The notes beneath the pieces are model-generated. The model worked only from the letters and a program-made list of their open reading frames with translations, had not been told where the DNA came from and did no database searches. 64,000 nucleotides of DNA. Origin: Gracilimonas sp046602855. Lineage in GTDB: Bacteria; Bacteroidota; Rhodothermia; Balneolales; Balneolaceae. Position 1 is the stretch's first letter; the number at the start of each line of letters is the position of its first letter. The position numbers were made by a program, and so were the translations under genes. This document shows, piece by piece, positions 53,713 through 62,589 of this stretch. The stretch covers positions 930,001 through 994,000 of the forward strand of contig NZ_JBKINJ010000001.1 in the NCBI RefSeq assembly GCF_046602855.1, in the 5' to 3' direction.

Positions 53713-54057
53713 TTGGAAATAGATCTACTTTTTGTTACAGTAAAAAAATCTGACTGGCGTGAAATTTCTCAAAGTGAATACATTTATTCGCCTGAATTTA
53801 GTTCAGATGGAAAATTGAGGACGTTCACAGGAAAAAATGCCGAAACAATCATAAATGAATTTTATTCGGGTGAGCCTTTGTTGCTGATCGTGCTAGACCC
53901 TTTAAGAATTCAGGCTCCCATAAAACATATTAAAGTTAATGATTTAGAATACGTTGAAATACTAGGTGAGGTAACGAAAGATGCCTTGATCGATAAGATC
54001 ATCTTAAAATCAAGTAAGGAAGAAAAGTATTCTCTCGATGTAAAGCACTTTGATTAA
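53713..54057 (+). CDS. DUF952-like small protein
   Basis: 114 residues from TTG. LFVTVKKSDWREISQSEYIYSPEFSSDGKLR, FYSGEPLLLIVLDPLRI and EYVEILGEV follow the layout of DUF952, whose members are related to ADP-ribosyl transferase-like folds. No catalytic residues can be assigned. Located 11 bases after the AspA-like gene and 6 bases before the lipid kinase. Confidence 0.6.
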   Translation: MEIDLLFVTVKKSDWREISQSEYIYSPEFSSDGKLRTFTGKNAETIINEFYSGEPLLLIVLDPLRIQAPIKHIKVNDLEYVEILGEVTKDALIDKIILKSSKEEKYSLDVKHFD

Positions 54058-54063
54058 ATAAAG

Positions 54064-54954
54064 TTGAGTGAGTCTGCTAAATATTGTTTCATAATCAACT
54101 GCGCTTCAAATGCTTATTCATCTGAAGGGTTATTCCGGCGGCATGAAAATTTGATCAGAAACAAGTTTCCCGATTCTGAAATCAGATATATACATTCTGA
54201 GGATTCTATACAGGGTTACGTAAATGATAATCTTAATAATTTTTCCCACTTTATTGCCTGTGGTGGTGATGGCACCGTAAATCAGGTTGCAAATTCCCTT
54301 GCCGATAAGGATAAGATTATGGGTGTGATTCCTTTAGGCAGTGGTAATGATTTTGCTAAAAACATAGGTTTAAATGCTGATTTTGGTCATAACCTATCTG
54401 TATTGATAAAAGACAAGGTCAAAAAAATAGATGCTATTCAAGCCAATCAGGAATTATTTGTTAATACCTATGGCATTGGTGTTGATGGATTAACAAATTA
54501 CTACGCCTCAAAATCTAAATTTAGATCCGGCTTTCTTAAATATTTTATTGCTGGACTCAGAGCATTGTTACAAGCTGATCGTTTTGATGTTGAAGTTACC
54601 ATTGATGAATCTTCTCTTGTAAAATTGGATTCAATTTGGATGTTTGCAGTTGCAAACGGAAAAACAGAAGGAGGGAGATACAAAATTTCGCCATACTCCG
54701 ATAATGGTGATGGAGTAGCAGAGATCGTTATAGTTAATGATATATCGAGACTTAGACTTATCATTGAATTCATTAAACTTTCTTTTGGTGTGCCATTCAA
54801 CCAAAAGGTTGTGGATGTCCTTGAGTTCACAAGGATACTAAAAGTTCACACTTCAAAAGAACTCAGAGCTCACAGTGATGGTGAACAATTGGGTACTCAT
54901 AACCGATTCAGTTTTCAAATGGAAAAAGCTTGCCTTAGTGTCATTGTGAAGTAA
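54064..54954 (+). CDS. Diacylglycerol kinase family lipid kinase (DagK/YegS)
   Basis: 296 residues from a TTG start. IACGGDGTVNQVANSL (nucleotide motif GGDGT), GVIPLGSGNDFAKN and FANGKTEGGRYKISPYSDNGDG-type region with GEQLGT near the end are family signatures. Phosphorylates a membrane lipid such as diacylglycerol or sphingosine; the actual lipid is unknown. Confidence 0.9.
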   Translation: MSESAKYCFIINCASNAYSSEGLFRRHENLIRNKFPDSEIRYIHSEDSIQGYVNDNLNNFSHFIACGGDGTVNQVANSLADKDKIMGVIPLGSGNDFAKNIGLNADFGHNLSVLIKDKVKKIDAIQANQELFVNTYGIGVDGLTNYYASKSKFRSGFLKYFIAGLRALLQADRFDVEVTIDESSLVKLDSIWMFAVANGKTEGGRYKISPYSDNGDGVAEIVIVNDISRLRLIIEFIKLSFGVPFNQKVVDVLEFTRILKVHTSKELRAHSDGEQLGTHNRFSFQMEKACLSVIVK

Positions 54955-55034
54955 TTCTACGGATTTCAGCTTCATAATATCTTCATTAGCACAGCATATC
55001 TTAATATAACTTCTAAAACCAACAGGAGGTTACT

Positions 55035-55721
55035 ATGAGATTTCCGGTAAAAATAATTGACAGGAAAAATGATCTGAAAAAGGGGTACTTGATTCGATTA
55101 GAAATTGGATTCATCTTAGCACTTCTTATTATGATATCTGCCTTTAAACTTGATTTAAACATTAATCAAGAAAAAGACGATTTAGTTGTAGAGCGTCAGG
55201 AAGAAGTATTTGTAGAGGAAATTGTACAAACCAAACAAGAATTAAAAGCACCGCCACCGCCAAGACCTATGGTTCCTGTAGAAGTACCCAATGATGAGAT
55301 CATAACTGATGACTTTATTGATCTCGATGCAGAATTAGATCTGGACGAATCATTTATGGAGTTGCCGCCACCACCGCCACCTGAAGTGGAAGATAATTCA
55401 GATGAAGAGGAAATTTTCATTGTAGTTGAACAGATGCCTGAACTAATAGGTGGACTGGCCTCATTGAATAAACATATAACATATCCTGAGATGGCTCGAA
55501 GAGCTCAAATAGAAGGTCGTGTTATTGTTGAATTCATAATTGATAAGGAAGGAAACGTAAGAGATCCTAAAATAATAAGGGGTATTGGTGGGGGTTGCGA
55601 TGAAGTAGCTCTTAAAGCTGTTAAAAAGGTGAAATTTAAACCTGGCATGCAGCGGGGCAAACCTGTACTGGTGCGTTACAGTATGCCAATAAGTTTCACA
55701 TTAAAAGATCAGAATAGTTAG
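55035..55721 (+). CDS. TonB family energy transducer
   Basis: 228 residues. An N-terminal membrane anchor (LEIGFILALLIMISAFKL), a Pro/acid-rich periplasmic spacer (APPPPRP, ELPPPPPPEVE), and a TonB C-terminal domain from about 140: ITYPEMARRAQIEGRVIVEFII, KKVKFKPGMQRGKPV, VRYSMPISFTL. Passes proton-motive force to outer-membrane receptors. Start supported by a strong Shine-Dalgarno aggaggt 8 bases upstream. No ExbB/ExbD or receptor genes are nearby. Confidence 0.9.
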   Translation: MRFPVKIIDRKNDLKKGYLIRLEIGFILALLIMISAFKLDLNINQEKDDLVVERQEEVFVEEIVQTKQELKAPPPPRPMVPVEVPNDEIITDDFIDLDAELDLDESFMELPPPPPPEVEDNSDEEEIFIVVEQMPELIGGLASLNKHITYPEMARRAQIEGRVIVEFIIDKEGNVRDPKIIRGIGGGCDEVALKAVKKVKFKPGMQRGKPVLVRYSMPISFTLKDQNS

Positions 55722-55750
55722 TCACTAAATCTAAAGTAGGTTAAATATTA

Positions 55751-55777
55751 AGCCCTGAAGTATCAGGGCTTTTTTTG
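55751..55777. terminator. Shared terminator between tonB and the response regulator
   Basis: agccctga-agta-tcagggct forms an 8-bp perfect stem followed by seven T residues on the plus strand. The minus-strand response regulator's stop codon (55763-55765) and last codons lie within the hairpin. Confidence 0.88.
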
Positions 55778-56131
55778 TTCAACTGAATCAATATTCTTTT
55801 TAAGGTCATCGAAGCTAACGGGTTTAATTAGATACTCTTCGAAATTAGTTGATCGGGCTCTTTTTAGATTAGCGGGATCAGAATTACCGGTTATATAAAT
55901 AACAGGGAAATGAAGCTCTTTCTCACGGATCTTTTCCATCACTGTGATGCCATCAATATCATCCTCAAGCATAATGTCCATTAAAATGAGATCTGGTGAG
56001 ATCGATTGGATCTGATCTATTGCTTCAGATCCTTTGGTTACAATGGATGCAACGTCATGCCCAATTCTCTCGACCATTTTGGACAAAAGAAGGGATAAAA
56101 CTTTATCGTCTTCTACAACAACTATCTTCAT
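55763..56131 (-). CDS. Single-domain response regulator (CheY-like)
   Basis: 122 residues, receiver domain only. Acidic pocket Asp8 and Asp9 (VVEDDK), phosphoacceptor Asp52 (LILMDIML), the switch region YITGNSD and conserved Lys in YLIKPVS. No output domain or kinase is adjacent. Its 3' end is embedded in the terminator of tonB. Confidence 0.93.
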   Translation of the reverse strand: MKIVVVEDDKVLSLLLSKMVERIGHDVASIVTKGSEAIDQIQSISPDLILMDIMLEDDIDGITVMEKIREKELHFPVIYITGNSDPANLKRARSTNFEEYLIKPVSFDDLKKNIDSVEQKKP

Positions 56132-56307
56132 TACTAATACTATTTTGTTTGTTAGCCAATCGCCATAAGTAATTAAAAATTCTACACGATAATAAGAAAT
56201 ATTTACACAATGTAATGATTTAAATATATAATGCTTTCTTATAATTTATATTATGTAAAGTTAGGTTATGATAGACATAAACAATTCCTTGCCTATAGAT
56301 GCTATTA

Positions 56308-56760
56308 TTAATTCAGTTCGACTAATACTTCCTGAATTTTATTTAGATCAGGCATATCACCTGAATTTTCAAGGATCTCTTTGTGTACAATCTCTCCAGA
56401 TTTATCTAACACAAATACAGATCGTTTAGACACCCCCTTCATTCCAAAGTAATTTTCATAAAGAACATTGTACGCCTCACTAACATCCTTGTTGAAATCA
56501 CTGAGTAGTGTATAATTTAAATTATTGGCTTCTTTAAAAGCATTTAAACTGAATGTACTGTCCACGCTAATAGCTAATACCTCTGCGTCCAGAGAATCAT
56601 ATAGTTTCATATTATCTCTAGTTGTGCTTAGCTCTGTAGTGCAAACACTGCTGAATGCCAGTGGGAAAAAAAGTAATACTACATTCTTCTTTCCTTCAAA
56701 TGAGCTAAGTGTTACTTCTTTTAAATTAGTGTCTTTTAAGGTAAAATCTGTTGCTTTCAA
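56308..56760 (-). CDS. Peroxiredoxin (AhpE/AhpC-TSA type)
   Basis: 150 residues from TTG. Peroxidatic Cys40 in FFPLAFSSVCTTEL (P-x3-S-x2-C). No second conserved resolving cysteine is seen, so it may be a 1-Cys enzyme or use an external thiol. TTG is the only start before FTLKDTNLKEVTL. It follows the membrane protein gene by 11 bases. Confidence 0.88.
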   Translation of the reverse strand: MKATDFTLKDTNLKEVTLSSFEGKKNVVLLFFPLAFSSVCTTELSTTRDNMKLYDSLDAEVLAISVDSTFSLNAFKEANNLNYTLLSDFNKDVSEAYNVLYENYFGMKGVSKRSVFVLDKSGEIVHKEILENSGDMPDLNKIQEVLVELN

Positions 56761-56771
56761 TTGTATGATGT

Positions 56772-57380
56772 TTAATTTTCGTTTTGAAAAGAGACTGACT
56801 GACTAAATCGATACAATACCAATAAAATTCCCGTTGATAATAATAATTCGTTGATCCAGATGTTTTCTACCATGTACCGATTAAAAACAAACCAATATAA
56901 AATAAAGGCTAAGCTAACAAATGAGAGTCCTAAAATGTAATAATTGCGACCGGCAGCATTAGCTTTATTTACTGTGAAGACAAGAATTGTAACGATCAAG
57001 GCCCCTCCCTGATATATTCCATTTACAAGGTTTTTTATAACAATGGAGTCTATGATCATTGGAAAAAAAATAAAACTTACGAATGGTAAAGCTGTCAAAT
57101 ATAATGGGAATCGGGCAAATAATGGTTTTGACTCTCTTATAAGTACTAACAACCCACTAATATAGAATGTAACTGATACCAATTTACCCCAGTTCATAAT
57201 GAATTGACTGGTTTGTAACTCTAAAAGGTGAAATGAATAAGCGACACATAATATGAGGGCTGAAATTCCAAAATATAGATCTACCAGCGACCTTCTACGT
57301 ATGTACTGCTTGAGCAAAGTGCTCAAAGTGATCAATAATGTTATTACAACAACTAGGTCAACCCACTGTACCGGTTCCAT
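56772..57380 (-). CDS. Predicted seven-helix membrane protein, unknown
   Basis: 202 residues with about seven hydrophobic segments, beginning VDLVVVITLLITLSTLL and ending NELLLSTGILLVLYRFSQS. No motif is recognised. Overlaps the DinB-like gene upstream by one base (TAATG), implying joint translation with DinB-like and then peroxiredoxin genes. Confidence 0.7.
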   Translation of the reverse strand: MEPVQWVDLVVVITLLITLSTLLKQYIRRRSLVDLYFGISALILCVAYSFHLLELQTSQFIMNWGKLVSVTFYISGLLVLIRESKPLFARFPLYLTALPFVSFIFFPMIIDSIVIKNLVNGIYQGGALIVTILVFTVNKANAAGRNYYILGLSFVSLAFILYWFVFNRYMVENIWINELLLSTGILLVLYRFSQSVSFQNEN

Positions 57381-57910
57381 TAACTGCTAGAATCTCTGCT
57401 TTCAAGTTCTTGTTTAGAGTTATTCGATTTTTGATATTTCATAACCAGGTCAGCTATCTCTTTCAATGTCTTTCTTTCTTTGTTGACCATCCTTAAGGTA
57501 AACTCGTATAAAGTGATTGTTGACCTTCCTTCCGTAATTTCTCTCTCCCAATCAATTAACTGTAAGTTCTTTATAAGGTTAATTAGTGCAACTCTGTGCT
57601 TAGAGATCTTGTATAAAAGTTTTTGGATGTTTTGTAGAAGCTCCTCGTCTCTTTCGTAGCTTTCTGACGGTTTGGTATATGAGTTTAGATTGATGGGACG
57701 GTTATTTTTAAAAGTATCCTCGATTACCCTTCTATAATACCGTTGCTGAGCGTGGTCGAGATAATGAAGTATTTCGGCAATAGAGCTGCCATCTGCTGGG
57801 GTTTTATCGTACGGCACAGAATCAATCACGTACTTCAAGGCTTCTGCCTCATGTTCAAGATATGCTACATCACTAATTAATGAATCAATTTGGCTCTGTT
57901 TTATCTCCAT
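57380..57910 (-). CDS. DinB-like four-helix protein, partly lacking metal histidines
   Basis: 176 residues, all helical. SIAEILHYLDHAQQRYYRR resembles the first metal-histidine helix of DinB (His49 or His53), but the expected second helix with histidines reads FTLRMVNKERKTLKEIADL without His. It may have lost metal binding. Charged tail follows. First gene of a three-gene minus-strand unit with the membrane protein and peroxiredoxin. Confidence 0.5.
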   Translation of the reverse strand: MEIKQSQIDSLISDVAYLEHEAEALKYVIDSVPYDKTPADGSSIAEILHYLDHAQQRYYRRVIEDTFKNNRPINLNSYTKPSESYERDEELLQNIQKLLYKISKHRVALINLIKNLQLIDWEREITEGRSTITLYEFTLRMVNKERKTLKEIADLVMKYQKSNNSKQELESRDSSS

Positions 57911-58074
57911 TCGAAATGAAACCTCTAAGACCGGCTGTTTGATGCGGGAGTTAAATAGTTGTTATTGTTTCTGATTGCTTTTCACCATATCAATATGGCT
58001 CTCATTTAAGAACAATTGCGATGAAAATACTTCATTGTTGTCTTAGCATCAAAGAATATTATAAGATCCTTTGA

Positions 58075-59382
58075 TTATTTTTGTCTAAATACCATCGTTA
58101 TTGGTACTCCAATAAACCCAAATCTTTGACGTATCTTACTTTCTATGAATTTCCGGTAATTCGGCGGTAACTCATGGGGACTATTCATAAAGAACTTAAA
58201 CACTGGTGGGTTGCTCTTAACCTGGGTACCGTATGTTATCTTGAGTTGCTGCCCTCTTTTCATAGGTAAAGGCCGCTCACCTAACATAGTTTCAATAAAG
58301 TCATTGAAATCAGAAGTTGAGATCTCTTTTCGGCGTTCCTCGATCACAGTTTGTGCCATATCCAGCACCTTATGAACACGTTTTTTATTCAATGCGGAAA
58401 TTGTAACAATAGGTATATAAGATAGCTGAGGAACTGAAGTATAGATGTATTCTTCGAAATCTTTTACCGTGTTAGTATCTTTTTCAGGCACGAGATCCCA
58501 TTTGTTTAACACGATCACGAGTCCCTTGTTGAATTTCTCGGCTTCTTTTAAAACGCGCTTATCTTGTGCATCAAAACCTTGCATCGCGTCTACCATAAGA
58601 ATGGCAACATCACATTCACGTATAGCCTTTTCTGTTCTAACAGTGCTGTAAAATTCAATATTCTCTTTGACCTTTGTCCTCCTTCTCAAACCGGCCGTAT
58701 CAACGAGTATGTAATCCTTGTCATTATAATGAAGGTGACTATTCAAAGAATCGCGCGTGGTACCGGCAATATCGGTCACGATAGCCCTTTTGTCATCCAG
58801 TAAAGCATTGAACAAACTGCTTTTCCCCACATTGGGACGGCCAATAAAGGCCAATTTTGGTGTTTTAATTTCAGGTTCAGGATCAGCCTCAGGAAGATGT
58901 TCAACCACCTTATCGAGCAGATCACCGGTTCCCATTCCACTAATGGATGAAACCGGATAAAGATCTTCAAATCCTAGCTCATAAAATTCAGTGGCATTGA
59001 GTCTCCGCTCTTCATTATCAGCTTTATTTACTACTAATATAACCGGTTTGTCTTCTTCTCTTAGCAAAGATGCAACGGCCTTATCCAAAGCATTTACTCC
59101 GGTTTCAACATCAACTACAAATAGTATGACATCAGATTCTTCCAAGGCTATGTGAACCTGCTCTCTAATACCAACTGACATGACATTCATATCGTCTGGC
59201 AAATACCCACCTGTATCAATAACACTGAAATCACGGCCATTCCAAAAGGTTTCACCGTAATGTCTGTCTCGTGTTACACCGTATTCATCATGAACAATGG
59301 CTTTACGTTTACCGATCAGTCTATTAAAAAAGGTTGATTTACCAACGTTTGGGCGTCCTACTATTGAAACTACTGGAAGCAT
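58075..59382 (-). CDS. der: Ribosome assembly GTPase Der (EngA)
   Basis: 435 residues with two GTPase domains: IVGRPNVGKSTFFNRLI, DTGG and NKAD in the first; FIGRPNVGKSSLFNALL, DTAGLRRR and NKWD in the second, then a KH-like C-terminal domain. Needed for 50S assembly. The 164-base gap between it and the DinB-like gene holds only short hairpins. Confidence 0.98.
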   Translation of the reverse strand: MLPVVSIVGRPNVGKSTFFNRLIGKRKAIVHDEYGVTRDRHYGETFWNGRDFSVIDTGGYLPDDMNVMSVGIREQVHIALEESDVILFVVDVETGVNALDKAVASLLREEDKPVILVVNKADNEERRLNATEFYELGFEDLYPVSSISGMGTGDLLDKVVEHLPEADPEPEIKTPKLAFIGRPNVGKSSLFNALLDDKRAIVTDIAGTTRDSLNSHLHYNDKDYILVDTAGLRRRTKVKENIEFYSTVRTEKAIRECDVAILMVDAMQGFDAQDKRVLKEAEKFNKGLVIVLNKWDLVPEKDTNTVKDFEEYIYTSVPQLSYIPIVTISALNKKRVHKVLDMAQTVIEERRKEISTSDFNDFIETMLGERPLPMKRGQQLKITYGTQVKSNPPVFKFFMNSPHELPPNYRKFIESKIRQRFGFIGVPITMVFRQK

Positions 59383-59447
59383 TTTAAGTGTTAGATTCTT
59401 AGATTATAACAAGCAATAAAGGTACGCATTATTCAGCACAATATACT

Positions 59448-59687
59448 ATGCTTCAAAGCTTTTACGAAAACTTCGGATTCCTCGGCACTTTGTTAATAGC
59501 CATCTTTATGTTCATTTTTTTTATTTTTTGGATGGCGGGAATGGCCGGGATAACTTTACCATATGATGGTGGACGCAAGAAAGGACACAACTGGCAGATC
59601 GCGTTGGCAATTTTTGTACCCATCTACCCTATCGCATGGCTTATATATGATATGTACATGCAAAGAAAATACATGAAAGAAGATTGA
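59448..59687 (+). CDS. Small two-helix membrane protein, unknown
   Basis: 79 residues: one helix at about 12-35 (FLGTLLIAIFMFIFFIFWMAGMAG), a basic loop GGRKKGHNWQ, and a second helix at about 48-66 (IALAIFVPIYPIAWLIYDM). Its start is next to der in divergent orientation and its end abuts the helicase gene. It could be a small membrane subunit or regulator; no family recognised. Confidence 0.6.
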   Translation: MLQSFYENFGFLGTLLIAIFMFIFFIFWMAGMAGITLPYDGGRKKGHNWQIALAIFVPIYPIAWLIYDMYMQRKYMKED

Positions 59688-59692
59688 ACAGG

Positions 59693-61723
59693 TCAGCTAC
59701 CCGGCTCTTGTAAATTGTTTTCTTCACCTTCTGGTAACTGCTTTTGCCGATCTTCTTCAACAAGTTTCCACTCTTCTACAAGATCCTCATTCATCTTCTT
59801 CAAAAAGCGGGATGGTTGCGTAAAATAATCTCCATAGGCAGACTGTGCCAAAACCGGGTAGCTGAAATAGAGCATATCTTCTGCCCTGGTAACGGCTACA
59901 TATAGGAGCCTGAGCTCCTCATCCAATTGTTTTTCATCTTCAACCGAATAAGATGAAGGTATGATGCCATCAAGGCACTGTATTATGATTACATGTTTCC
60001 ATTCCAAACCCTTTGCAGAGTGAATGGTACTTAAAACCAAAGGAGCTTCTTCTTTGGTTTTTTGTTGCGTATCGACAGCAGTAGCAGTAATGGGGTCAAG
60101 AGCTAATTCTTCGAGCATTTTAGGCAAAGAATCAAAGCTCTCCGATACATTAATAAAAGCTTCTAAGTCTTTAATGCGCTTTGGATAATCATCATAACGC
60201 TTCTTGCAAAAGATCTTGTAATAATCTGTGATCAATTCTATCACTTTAGGTATAGAGTGATCGTTTTTTTTAATATCGACCAGTAACTTACTAAGCTCCT
60301 TAAGCTGATCAATGTACGACTGACTTGTTGTATCAGAGAGGTCTAGCTGGTATGGATTTTTGGCTAATCGTATCCACTCGAAAAGTTCCTGTGCTGTCTT
60401 GGGACCTATTCCGTCTAGCAGCATAAGAACGCGGTTCCAGGCAATAGTATCCATTGGATTCACCAAAACCCTGACATGTGCCAAGACATCTTTTATGTGA
60501 GCAGCTTCAGTGAATTTTTGTCCGCCATACTTCACAAATGGTATATTATTTCGATTCAGCTCAACTTCCAGGTCAAAAGAATCTCTGCCGTTTCTAAATA
60601 ACACCGCAATTTCATTGAGACGCAAGCCCTTTTCGCGTAATTGTAATACGATCTGAGAAATAAACCGGCTCTGATCGTGCTCGCTCGATGATTGTACTAA
60701 AGCAGGTAAGTTACCTCCCTGATTATTAGAATAAAGTTCCTTATCGAACTTAAAACTGGCCTGTTTTAGCAAATTATTAGCAACCTGAAGGATCTCAGGC
60801 GTAGACCTGTAATTTTCTTCTAGCTTTATAACTTTGCTCCCTTGAAATCTTTTAGGAAATTCTAAAATGTTCTGATGATCGGCTCCTCGAAAAGAATAGA
60901 TACTTTGAGCATCATCACCTACAGCCATAATATTATCATGCACGCTTGAGAACAACTTTGTAAGATCGGCCTGTAACTTGTTGGTATCTTGAAACTCGTC
61001 TACCATAACGTATTTATTTGCTGAGGCTACCTTAATACGTATATCATTATTCTTACTTAATAATTCCCTCGTATTGATAAGCAGATCATCAAAATCCATC
61101 ACAAAGTTCTTTTCTTTGTAAGCCTGATAAGCATCAGCTACTTGAAAGATCTTTTCCTCCTCTTCAAGGAACTGTGGATGTTCTTCTTGAAGAACCATTC
61201 TTATATCAAGGTTTTTATTTTTGGCTGTGCTAATGATGTTAAGCAGAGTATTTTTGTTGGGAAAACGTTTTTTCTTTTTGTGAAGATCAAGCTGTGTTCT
61301 AACAAATTGAATCACTTCCCGGGAATCAGAAGTATCAATAATGGTAAAATTGGCAGGATACCCTATGGCATCGGCGTATCGATGTAAAAGCATACTGCAG
61401 TAAAAATGAAAGGTTCCACCCTGAACTTGTTTGCAGCGTTCATCCAGAATATTGCTGGCCCTATTTAGCATTTCTCTGGCTGCACGCCTTGTAAAGGCAA
61501 GCAGTAATATATTTGAGGGGTTAACACCACTTTCAACTAGTCGGGCTACACGATGAACCAATGTACGGGTTTTACCAGTGCCCGCCCCTGCAACCACTAA
61601 AGCCGGTCCATTGTCATGGAATACGGCCTCAACCTGACGTTCATTCAGCAATTCCCTGTATGCGATCGAATAGTCTTCAGGCCGTTTTACCGGTTCATCT
61701 TTTTTCAATATAAATTTCTTCAT
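59693..61723 (-). CDS. UvrD/PcrA-like superfamily 1 DNA helicase
   Basis: 676 residues. Motif I VVAGAGTGKTRTLVHRVARL, Ia LLLAFTRRAAREM, II YVMVDEFQDTN, III AVGDDAQSIYSFRGAD, IV KLEENYRST, V VLSTIHSAKGLEWKHVIII and VI LRLLYVAVTRAEDMLY. Acts in repair or replication restart. Slightly shorter than UvrD, without its C-terminal domain. Confidence 0.95.
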   Translation of the reverse strand: MKKFILKKDEPVKRPEDYSIAYRELLNERQVEAVFHDNGPALVVAGAGTGKTRTLVHRVARLVESGVNPSNILLLAFTRRAAREMLNRASNILDERCKQVQGGTFHFYCSMLLHRYADAIGYPANFTIIDTSDSREVIQFVRTQLDLHKKKKRFPNKNTLLNIISTAKNKNLDIRMVLQEEHPQFLEEEEKIFQVADAYQAYKEKNFVMDFDDLLINTRELLSKNNDIRIKVASANKYVMVDEFQDTNKLQADLTKLFSSVHDNIMAVGDDAQSIYSFRGADHQNILEFPKRFQGSKVIKLEENYRSTPEILQVANNLLKQASFKFDKELYSNNQGGNLPALVQSSSEHDQSRFISQIVLQLREKGLRLNEIAVLFRNGRDSFDLEVELNRNNIPFVKYGGQKFTEAAHIKDVLAHVRVLVNPMDTIAWNRVLMLLDGIGPKTAQELFEWIRLAKNPYQLDLSDTTSQSYIDQLKELSKLLVDIKKNDHSIPKVIELITDYYKIFCKKRYDDYPKRIKDLEAFINVSESFDSLPKMLEELALDPITATAVDTQQKTKEEAPLVLSTIHSAKGLEWKHVIIIQCLDGIIPSSYSVEDEKQLDEELRLLYVAVTRAEDMLYFSYPVLAQSAYGDYFTQPSRFLKKMNEDLVEEWKLVEEDRQKQLPEGEENNLQEPGS

Positions 61724-61914
61724 GCATCAAGATACCAATCTGTTCGTATATGTAAAAATTATGTATTGCCTGGCTCGCCTTCTGATTCCAAAAGAGAAAT
61801 TGTATCAATACACAAAAAAAGAAATCTGTTGTTTTAAACTTTCCTTTTCTCCCTATCGCCTGATATATTCCAACCTTAAAATTACAAGGTTCAAATACAG
61901 AATAGAAGAAATTA

Positions 61915-62580
61915 ATGATCAACGAACCCTCATTGGCTCCAAGAGAATTTGGATGGATCGAAGTGGTCTGTGGCGGAATGTTTTCAGGAAAGACTGAGGA
62001 ACTTATCAGGCGAGCCAAAAGAGCACATATTGCCGGTCAGCATGTTGTTGTCGTTAAGCCTTCTTTAGATAAAAGATACAGTGATGAAGAAGTAGTTTCT
62101 CATAACGAAACAGCCTTACCTTCCATATTAGTAGATACGGCCGATCAGATCGTTTTACTGACCAGCAACGCCAAAGTGGTTTGTATTGATGAGGCACAGT
62201 TTTTTGACGATCGTGTAGTTGATGTCGCAAATACCCTTGCAAATGATGGTAAACGTGTTATTGTAGCCGGATTAGATATGGATTCTGAAGGAAGGCCATT
62301 TGGTCCGATGCCCAATTTACTTGCTGTTGCAGAGTATGTCACAAAACTACATGCTGTGTGTGCAGAAAGTGGGACTATGGCACATTACTCTCAGCGTATT
62401 ATTGAAAAGGAAGGAAAGGTTCTGGTAGGTGAATATGATGCCTACGAACCCAGGGCCCGTCATTGCTTTCGTCCACCACATGATAAACGACGTGGAAAAC
62501 CAATTAAACCATTTGGCAACTCTAACGCAGAAAGATCCAATAAACAACCTGCAAATCAAGAACAAAAAGAACTAACTTAA
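61915..62580 (+). CDS. tdk: Thymidine kinase with two zinc ligands replaced
   Basis: 221 residues. P-loop VVCGGMFSGKTEELIRR, CIDEAQFFDD, VAGLDMDSEGRPFGPMPNLLAVAE. In the zinc lobe the usual CxxC reads C149-AES with Ser152, and the usual YEaRCRxC reads YEPRARHC with Ala181 (Cys184 kept), so only half of the four-Cys zinc site remains. The nucleoside transporter follows 9 bases on, forming a salvage unit. Confidence 0.95.
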   Translation: MINEPSLAPREFGWIEVVCGGMFSGKTEELIRRAKRAHIAGQHVVVVKPSLDKRYSDEEVVSHNETALPSILVDTADQIVLLTSNAKVVCIDEAQFFDDRVVDVANTLANDGKRVIVAGLDMDSEGRPFGPMPNLLAVAEYVTKLHAVCAESGTMAHYSQRIIEKEGKVLVGEYDAYEPRARHCFRPPHDKRRGKPIKPFGNSNAERSNKQPANQEQKELT

Positions 62581-62589
62581 TTTACCCTC

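Noticed and set aside
58049..58078. 7-bp inverted repeat at the 3' end of der
   Set aside because: No T tract on the minus strand and A/T-rich arms; likely chance.
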